The notes below the pieces were generated by a model. The model saw only the letters and a list, made by a program, of their open reading frames with translations. It did no database searches and was not told where the DNA came from. 64,000 bases of DNA from Actinomadura mexicana (GTDB lineage Bacteria; Actinomycetota; Actinomycetes; Streptosporangiales; Streptosporangiaceae): contig NZ_FZNP01000002.1 of assembly GCF_900188105.1 (NCBI RefSeq), forward strand, positions 1-64,000, in the 5' to 3' direction. Below are positions 58,003-64,000 of the stretch, in pieces. The number at the start of each line of letters is the position of its first letter. Within the stretch, counting starts at the first letter, position 1. The position numbers and the translations under genes were made by a program.

Positions 58003-59610
58003 ATGGCTGAAACAGCCTCGCCCGAGAACACCCCCGAACGCCGTCCCCGGCCCGGCATGGCGAAGGAGGGAGAAGCCGCGCCGCCCGCCGACCCCCGCCG
58101 CTGGTGGGGGCTGGTGGTCATCGCCCTCGCCCAGCTGATCGTGGTCCTGGACATGACCATCGTCAACATCGCCCTGCCGTCCGCCCAGCACGACCTCGGC
58201 ATGACCGACGGCAACCGGCAGTGGGCCATCACCGCCTACACCCTCGCCTTCGGCGGCCTGCTCCTGCTCGGCGGACGCCTCGGCGACCTTTTCGGACGCA
58301 AGCGCAGCTTCATCACCGGCCTGCTCGGCTTCGCCGCGGCCTCCGCGCTCGGCGGCGCCGCCACCGGCCCCGGCATGCTGTTCGCCGCCCGCGCCCTGCA
58401 GGGCGTCTTCGCCGCGCTGCTGGCCCCCGCCGCATTGTCCCTGCTGACCACGACCTTCACCGACCCGCGCGAACGCGGCAAGGCGTTCGGCGTGTTCGGG
58501 GCCATCGCCGGCGCCGGCAGCGCCATCGGCATGCTGCTCGGCGGCCTCCTGACCGAGTACCTGGACTGGCGCTGGTGCCTGTACGTCAACGCCCCGGTGG
58601 CCGCCCTCGCGGTGATCGGCGCGATCGTGATGCTCCGCGACCCCGGTCGCAGGACCGGCGCGCGGCTGGACGTCCTCGGCGCCGCGCTGGGCACCGCCGG
58701 CGTGCTGTCCATCGTCTACGGCTTCAGCGAGGCCGAGTCCCGCGAGTGGGACGACACCCGGGTGCTGACCCTGCTCATCGGCGGCGTGCTGATCCTCGGG
58801 CTCTTCTCCCTGCGGCAGACCCGCGCCCGGACGCCGCTGCTGCCCCTGCACATCGTCAAGGACCGCCAGCGGGCGGGCGCCTACCTGACGATGGGCCTGG
58901 TCACCGTCGCCATGTTCGGCGTCTTCCTGTTCCTGACCTTCTACCTGCAGGGCATCAAGGGCTGGTCGCCGCTGAAGACCGGTACGGCCTACCTGCCGAT
59001 GACCGCCTGCATGATCATCGGTTCCACGCAGATCTCGGTGCGGCTGCTGCACCGGGTGCCGGTCCGGGCGCTGATCATGCCCGGCCTGACGCTGGCCGCC
59101 GGCGGTCTGGCCGTCCTGGCCTCCATGGACGTCCACGCCACCTACCTCGGCCACGTCCTGCCCGGCATCTGCATGATGGGCCTGGGCATGGGCGTCACCT
59201 TCATGGCGGCCATGTCCACGGCCACCGGCCGCGTCGCCCCGCACGAGCAGGGGGCGGCCTCGGCGACCCTCAACACCATGCAGCAGGTGGGCGGATCGGT
59301 CGGCACCGCGCTCCTCAACACGATCGCGGCCGGCGCGACCGGGGACTGGCTGACCGGGCACCGTGTCGACCCCGTCCGGCAGGGGCCGCAGGCGAAGGCC
59401 GCGCTGGCCGAGGCGACCGTGCACGGCTACTCCGTGGCGACCTGGACCTCCGCGGGCATCATCCTGCTGGCCGCACTGGTCGCGGGCGTCCTCATCAACG
59501 CCAAGGCGCCCGGCAGGCAGACCGGCACGGCCGCCGCTGACCCGACGGACGCCGACCGCGAGGCCGAGGCCGTCGAGGCGCCGGCCCACGCGGGATCGTC
59601 GGCCGACTGA
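58003..59610 (+). CDS. MFS multidrug exporter, DHA2 type
   Basis: This encodes 535 residues with about 14 hydrophobic segments and a polar C-terminal tail. Motif LDMTIVNIALPSAQHDLGM and GGRLGDLFGRKRSF are typical of the DHA2 family. It lies divergent from the sigma factor gene and is followed after 63 bases by a small membrane protein gene, probably in the same operon. Confidence 0.9.
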   Translation: MAETASPENTPERRPRPGMAKEGEAAPPADPRRWWGLVVIALAQLIVVLDMTIVNIALPSAQHDLGMTDGNRQWAITAYTLAFGGLLLLGGRLGDLFGRKRSFITGLLGFAAASALGGAATGPGMLFAARALQGVFAALLAPAALSLLTTTFTDPRERGKAFGVFGAIAGAGSAIGMLLGGLLTEYLDWRWCLYVNAPVAALAVIGAIVMLRDPGRRTGARLDVLGAALGTAGVLSIVYGFSEAESREWDDTRVLTLLIGGVLILGLFSLRQTRARTPLLPLHIVKDRQRAGAYLTMGLVTVAMFGVFLFLTFYLQGIKGWSPLKTGTAYLPMTACMIIGSTQISVRLLHRVPVRALIMPGLTLAAGGLAVLASMDVHATYLGHVLPGICMMGLGMGVTFMAAMSTATGRVAPHEQGAASATLNTMQQVGGSVGTALLNTIAAGATGDWLTGHRVDPVRQGPQAKAALAEATVHGYSVATWTSAGIILLAALVAGVLINAKAPGRQTGTAAADPTDADREAEAVEAPAHAGSSAD

Positions 59611-59673
59611 ACCGGGGTGTTCGCCGCGGCTTCCGTCCCTCACCCAGCACGACGACCACCACGGAGTGATTTC

Positions 59674-60087
59674 ATGTCACCGACCAATCCGCCCGCCGGG
59701 ACTCACGCGGATCGGAACTTGTTTCCCCGGTTCTTCGGGCTGATGAAGGCGACCACGGTGTTCCTGGCCGCCGCGCTGCTGACGCAGGGGATCACCGCAG
59801 GGCAACTCCTGTCGAACGCGGACGGTGGCCAGTTGCACCGGACCACGGGCGGCGTCCTCGCCTTCGCGCTGGTCCTCCAGGCCATCGCCGCGCTACTGGT
59901 GTGGCGGGTCGGTCACGGGTCGGGACGGTACCCGGCCGTCACCGCGCTGCTGTTCGTGTTCGTCGGCATCCAGTTCATGGTCGACGGCAACGTCGCCGTC
60001 CACGTCCCCCTCGGCGTGGCGCTGTTCGGTGCCGGTGCCGTCCTGACGGCACGGGTATGGACGACCCCGCCCGGAAATGCCGGCTGA
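59674..60087 (+). CDS. Small four-helix membrane protein
   Basis: This encodes 137 residues with four membrane helices (about 24-44, 58-78, 86-104 and 108-127). ATG 59674 follows ggag. It is downstream of the exporter in the same direction, and its function is unknown. The gap to the next gene (60088-60322) holds nothing clear. Confidence 0.7.
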   Translation: MSPTNPPAGTHADRNLFPRFFGLMKATTVFLAAALLTQGITAGQLLSNADGGQLHRTTGGVLAFALVLQAIAALLVWRVGHGSGRYPAVTALLFVFVGIQFMVDGNVAVHVPLGVALFGAGAVLTARVWTTPPGNAG

Positions 60088-60322
60088 ACTCCGAACTGGG
60101 CGATGACCGGGCGCGGGCATGGCTGGTCCTGATACTCCGTTCACCTTCGGCGATGGGCCGGCTTGGTCGGCAACGGGCGCCAGCAGGGGCTCGTGGTCGG
60201 ATCTGGGCACTCCGGCAACACGCGGTCACGTGACCGTGAAGCGGGAGGGGGCCGTCAGGCGGGCGCTGGGCGGGCCATGTGGCGCCGGGGGGGCCGCCCC
60301 GGCGTCCAGCGCGGTATTCGTT

Positions 60323-60943
60323 CTACTGGGCGTGCGGAACGTCGAGGGCGGGGACCGACCGAACAGCGGCCCTGGTCAGCTCCGCCTTGTTCCCGAGTTT
60401 GAGCTTGCCGCGGATGCGCTTGACGTAGGTGTCCACCGTGTGGCGGCTGATACCGAGATGCCGGGCGATCTGGCCGTGCGTGTACCCGCTGGCGATGCAG
60501 TCGAGGACCTGTTGTTCGCGGAGGGACAGCTGATCGGTGGCCGCGGGAGTCTCCAGGAACGACGACATCTCGTTCGGAATCACCATCCGTCCCTCCGCCG
60601 CCGTCCGCACGGCGTCCAAAAGGATGTTGACCGGAGCATCGGGATATAAGACGCCGCAGGCTCCCGCGCGCAGGCACCTCGCGGCCTCCTCCTTTTCTTC
60701 GGGCCCGCGAGCCCAGCTCAGAATGAGGACAGAGGTCTTGCGAGACAACTCCGTGATCTGCCGTCTACAAGTGGCGCCGTCGGACGGGCGGAACCCCAGA
60801 AGGACGACGTCGAGAGCGCTGGACGGCACACCGGTGGCATTCGACTGAGAAACCTCAATCGATACTTCCTGGGTTTTATTGAACACATATCGTAACCCGT
60901 GCAGAACGACAGGTCGTGGATCGATGATGCCGAGACGGATCAT
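60323..60943 (-). CDS. LuxR-type regulator with degenerate receiver domain
   Basis: This encodes 206 residues. The receiver domain starts RLGIIDPRPVVLHGL with only one of the usual two acidic residues (Asp8), and the phospho-acceptor position is Gly50 (DVVLLGFRP). The C-terminal LuxR HTH is complete (SLREQQVLDCIASGYTHGQI, HTVDTYVKRIRGKLKL). It is thus likely controlled by something other than phosphorylation. Next to a biosynthetic cluster, it may be its pathway regulator. Confidence 0.87.
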   Translation of the reverse strand: MIRLGIIDPRPVVLHGLRYVFNKTQEVSIEVSQSNATGVPSSALDVVLLGFRPSDGATCRRQITELSRKTSVLILSWARGPEEKEEAARCLRAGACGVLYPDAPVNILLDAVRTAAEGRMVIPNEMSSFLETPAATDQLSLREQQVLDCIASGYTHGQIARHLGISRHTVDTYVKRIRGKLKLGNKAELTRAAVRSVPALDVPHAQ

Positions 60944-61249
60944 TTCACCCCCAACGATTGCGGACTTAATACTCTTCCCGCGTGCCGGACGGATGCCATC
61001 CGGGCCACGCTAGAGAAAGGTGAGTTGCCGTAAAGGAGCTCGTGAGGAAGGTGTTCCCCGCAGGGATTTCGGATTGTCCTGTACCCAATAATCTATGAGG
61101 TACGCCAGTTATTCAAGACTCCCGGGCGATTATTGAGACGATTCCTTCGGAGGATCGGATGACTGCAGGTAGATCAGCCATCGGAGCGATTCATGGCCGC
61201 CCGGCGGCCCGTGCCGTCCCGATCCGACCGGTCAAACGGGACCGGCCCG
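60944..61249. other. AT-richer intergenic stretch
   Basis: It carries the promoter of the LuxR-type gene and the 3' side of the acyltransferase gene. No supported ORF is seen; short ORFs here are shadows or lack ribosome sites. Confidence 0.45.
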
Positions 61250-62629
61250 TCAGCGCTTCGTATCCGCCCGGTCACCGTCGAACAGGAGTTGCGGCAGGCG
61301 TTCCCTTGGCCGGTCAGGGAACAGGGCCGGCCAATTCATATCCACACCCTCCACCCACAGTCGGCCCAAGGCCGTGAACACGCCGGCCACGTCCGAATCG
61401 CGCGCGGTGGTGGGAAGGGTGCCCAGAACCGTACCGTCCGGTCGCCGGCCGGGATGCTGCTGTACCAGCGTGCCGAGTGTCCGGCCCGCACCGACCTCGA
61501 GCAGTATTGGTGCCGGCAGGCGCCAGAGCTCGGCCAGTTCGTCCTCGAATCGGACAGTCCGGGACATATGCTGCGCCCAGTAATGAGGGCTGGTCGCCTG
61601 GGCTCCGGTCAGCCACGTTCCGGTGACATTCGACAGTAGCGGAATGGTGGGCGGGCACAGCGCGGGCTCGGCGGCCAGTTCACGCATCGCCTCCTCGAAT
61701 GGCTGGAGCATCGCCGAGTGGAAGGCATGCCGGGTGGGCAGGCGCAGGCTCGCCACGCCCTCGGCCGCGAGCCGCCGTTCGAGGCGTTCCACCGCCGTCA
61801 CCCGGCCGCCGACCACCGAAAGCCGAGGGCCGTCGGCCGCCGACAGCGACAGCTCGCCGTCGAGGTACTCGGCGAGGTGGTCGGCGCCGAGCAGCACCGC
61901 GACCATCGCACCCTCGGGTGCGGATTCGATCAGCTTCGCCCGGCGGGCCACCAGCTTCAGCGCGTCCTCCGGCGCCAGCACCCCCGCCGCGCACGCGGCG
62001 ACGTACTCCCCCAGGCTGTAGCCGGCCAGAGCGGTGGGACGGATTCCCGAACCCGCCAGGAACTCGGCCAACGCGTACTCCACGGCGAAGACCAGCGGCT
62101 GGGCCGTCGCCGTCCGGTCCAGTTCGGAGGACCGTTCGTCCCGGCCGAGGAGCCGGGCCAGGTCGGGCCGGCCGGGCGGCCCGCCCGACGGTGGCGCGGG
62201 CTCGGAGTCCTCCGGATAGAGGATCTCGCGCAGGTCCCGGCGGAGCTGGTCCATGAGGACCTCGGCGCAGAAGTCGAGCGCACTGCGGAAAAGCGGCTCG
62301 CTGCGATAAAGGCCGGCCGCCATTCCGGCATAGTGGTCGCCGACGCCGGGGAAGAGAAAGGCGACCGGACGCTCGGTCGTCGTCACGTGCCCGATGTGCG
62401 TTTCACGGGCAGCCGGTGCCTGGAGCCGCCGCGCGGCGTCGGCGCAGTCGTGCGCCACCAGTGCCAGGCGGTGCGGTGACTGCGGCCGGTCATGGACCAG
62501 TGAGGCGGCCACCGCGGCCAGCGGAAGGCCGGGCCTGCCGGTCAGGAACCGAGCCAGCCCGCGTGCGGCCGCGGCAAGTTCGTCGCTGGATGAGGCTGAC
62601 AGGACGACGAGCTCGTATGGCCTGCTCAC
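61250..62629 (-). CDS. Free-standing acyltransferase of polyketide synthase type
   Basis: This encodes 459 residues; GTG 62629 follows gagagg. A short linker-like N-terminus (PYELVVLSASSSDEL) precedes the AT fold: FLFPGVGDHYAG (instead of PGQGSQ), the nucleophile AGYSLGEY (Ser205, usually GHSxG), RRAKLIE near 229, and HAFH at 301-304, which in modular synthases goes with malonyl choice. It could load a carrier protein in trans. A position beside MbtH and an ABC exporter suggests a hybrid peptide/polyketide cluster. Confidence 0.88.
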   Translation of the reverse strand: MSRPYELVVLSASSSDELAAAARGLARFLTGRPGLPLAAVAASLVHDRPQSPHRLALVAHDCADAARRLQAPAARETHIGHVTTTERPVAFLFPGVGDHYAGMAAGLYRSEPLFRSALDFCAEVLMDQLRRDLREILYPEDSEPAPPSGGPPGRPDLARLLGRDERSSELDRTATAQPLVFAVEYALAEFLAGSGIRPTALAGYSLGEYVAACAAGVLAPEDALKLVARRAKLIESAPEGAMVAVLLGADHLAEYLDGELSLSAADGPRLSVVGGRVTAVERLERRLAAEGVASLRLPTRHAFHSAMLQPFEEAMRELAAEPALCPPTIPLLSNVTGTWLTGAQATSPHYWAQHMSRTVRFEDELAELWRLPAPILLEVGAGRTLGTLVQQHPGRRPDGTVLGTLPTTARDSDVAGVFTALGRLWVEGVDMNWPALFPDRPRERLPQLLFDGDRADTKR

Positions 62630-62703
62630 ACTGTTCCTCTCGGTGTGGGGCCCCGGGGACGGCCCCGCCGGGCGGTCCCCGGGCCAGGGTCGTGCGGGCG
62701 GGG

Positions 62704-62928
62704 TCAGGAAGATCCGGGGACGGCCTGGGAGTCCATCTGCCTGCGCAGGCTCAACGGCCGCATGTCCGTCCACGCCTGGTCGATGTGGGCCAGGCACTCC
62801 GACTTGGTTCCCTGGGCGCCCTCTGCTCGCCACCCCGCCGGGATCTCCCGGTCCTCCGGCCAGATCGAGTACTGCTCCTCGTGGTTGATCACGACCCGGT
62901 AGGTCCGCTCGTCGTCGTCATCGAACAT
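62704..62928 (-). CDS. MbtH-like protein
   Basis: This encodes 74 residues. Typical features are [28 protein letters not shown], the Cys-containing helix and WTDMRPLSL. MbtH proteins bind and activate adenylation domains of nonribosomal peptide synthetases, so such a synthetase is expected beyond the window edge. It is transcribed with the ABC and acyltransferase genes. Confidence 0.95.
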   Translation of the reverse strand: MFDDDDERTYRVVINHEEQYSIWPEDREIPAGWRAEGAQGTKSECLAHIDQAWTDMRPLSLRRQMDSQAVPGSS

Positions 62929-62966
62929 GTCTCTCTCCTCTCGCGTTTCCAACAATTCCGTTCCGC

Positions 62967-64000
62967 TCAGTCCTGCTCCACCCGGCCGGCGTGCGCATCC
63001 CCCGGAAGGGATTCGTCGGCTTCCCACAGGTGGCGCATCTCCGCACAGTTCTCCAACAGCTCGTCCAAGGTGCCGGCTGCGGCCATTTCACCGTCGACGA
63101 GCACCACGATCTGATCGGCCCGGCGCAGAATGGACGGTCGGTGCGAGACGGCCAGAACGGTCGCGCCGCCATCGTCCAGAAGCCGGTCCCACAACCGGCG
63201 CTCGGTGGTGACGTCCAGCGCGTTGGACAGGTCGTCGAAGACCATCAGGTCGGTACGGCGCACCGCCATCCGGGCGGCGGCGATCCGCTGCCTCTGGCCG
63301 CCGGACAGGCGCAGACCCCGCGGCCCGATCACCGTGTCCAGGCCCTTGTCCAGGCCCGCGATGTCGTCTTCGAGCACGGCGAGGCGTACCGCCTCGGCCA
63401 CCTGCGCCGGCGAGGAGGGGGCACCGAGCACGATGTTCTCCCGGATCGTGCCGCTGAACAGCCGCGGGACCTGTGGCACGAAGCTCGACCGCGGCGGGAC
63501 CAGGAACGTCCCGGGATGGTCGATCGGCATGCCGTTCCAGAGGACCGTGCCGCGCTCGGCGGGGAGCAGCCCGAGGAGCACCTGCAGGAGGGTGCTCTTG
63601 CCGGAACCGACCCTGCCGGTCACGACCGTGACCGTCCCGGCGGGCAGGTGGAGATCGATGTCGCGGATGCCGCGCGAGGTCCCCGGGTAGCGCGAGGTGA
63701 GGCCCTGGGCCTGCAGCAGGCGCAGGGGAGCGGAGCGGTCCTCGCGCGGCGCCGGCCGCGGCGGCTCACGCCGCAGGTGGGTCTTCGTGCGGGCGATCAC
63801 CGCTGCTTCGTCGCCGGCGAGTTCGGCCACCCGGCGCGTGGAGAGTTCGGCTTTCTGGACCCGCGCGAAGAACATGCCCAGCGCGGTCACCGCCTCGGTG
63901 ATGAACTGGATGTAGAAGACGAAGAGCGCCAGGTCGCCCACGGTGAAGTCGCCGCCGCGCATGCTCGCCGCGGCCAGCAGCAGCACGAATCCGGTGCCGA
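62967..64000 (-). CDS. ABC exporter, cut off at the window edge
   Basis: The 3' part, about 340 residues, is inside the window; the start lies beyond 64000. The end of a membrane domain ([19 protein letters not shown]) precedes a nucleotide-binding domain with Walker [14 protein letters not shown], signature [16 protein letters not shown], Walker [13 protein letters not shown] (Asp-Asp in place of Asp-Glu) and VSHRP. It looks like a fused membrane-ATPase half-transporter, probably exporting the cluster's product. Confidence 0.9.
   Translation of the reverse strand, partial: GTGFVLLLAAASMRGGDFTVGDLALFVFYIQFITEAVTALGMFFARVQKAELSTRRVAELAGDEAAVIARTKTHLRREPPRPAPREDRSAPLRLLQAQGLTSRYPGTSRGIRDIDLHLPAGTVTVVTGRVGSGKSTLLQVLLGLLPAERGTVLWNGMPIDHPGTFLVPPRSSFVPQVPRLFSGTIRENIVLGAPSSPAQVAEAVRLAVLEDDIAGLDKGLDTVIGPRGLRLSGGQRQRIAAARMAVRRTDLMVFDDLSNALDVTTERRLWDRLLDDGGATVLAVSHRPSILRRADQIVVLVDGEMAAAGTLDELLENCAEMRHLWEADESLPGDAHAGRVEQD

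Overview
The window is very GC-rich DNA from a filamentous actinomycete. The evidence is tRNA genes without an encoded CCA, many GTG/TTG starts, a chaplin, TAP-like and subtilisin-type secreted proteases, and an actinomycete integrative and conjugative element (AICE). The gene set would fit an Actinomadura-type member of Streptosporangiales, but that is an inference; nothing in the window fixes the genus.

1-780 is chromosome with one VOC-family gene. 782-12710 is an AICE of about 11.9 kb inserted at the 3' half of tRNA-Thr(CGT). A 43-bp direct repeat bounds it, and the tRNA is intact on the right. It carries a regulator with palindromic operators (946-1276), a transfer operon (1374-5617: three small genes, a DUF2637/SpdB-like protein and an FtsK/TraB-type translocase), a GntR regulator with a divergent pair (5796-6645), a leftward operon (10498-6968) whose only recognisable replication candidate is a DUF3631 ATPase, and then Xis, an HTH protein and a tyrosine integrase (10301-12583). 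Paired repeats at both ends look like integrase arm sites.

12807-45898 is ordinary chromosome. It holds a TAP-like lipoprotein hydrolase, a TetR/MFS pair with a 22-bp palindrome, a MacAB-like exporter, a desaturase with its Fe-S reductase, a streptogrisin homologue without its catalytic triad, RicT, a fructosamine-kinase-like protein next to an LMW phosphatase, and a subtilisin. The housekeeping block is topA, an MFS-dTMP kinase fusion and holB. A seven-repeat chaplin with a companion gene and an M20 peptidase follow.

46011-52350 starts at an intact tRNA-Leu(GAG). A 12-bp piece of its 3' end recurs twice downstream (49742, 52328), each time followed by related sequence. Between the copies lie broken genes (aldo/keto reductase, FMN reductase, AraC, several orphan fragments) mixed with intact accessory genes (Schlafen/AlbA_2 ATPase, SCO4402-like protein, T5orf172/GIY-YIG protein). 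This looks like a tandemly accreted, decaying island.

52498-64000 holds a GH2 exo-beta-D-glucosaminidase, a degenerate OtsB-like HAD protein, an ECF41/SigJ-type sigma factor divergent from an MFS exporter, and a LuxR-type regulator lacking the phospho-acceptor Asp. It ends at the edge of a nonribosomal peptide/polyketide cluster: a free-standing acyltransferase, an MbtH protein and a cut-off ABC exporter.
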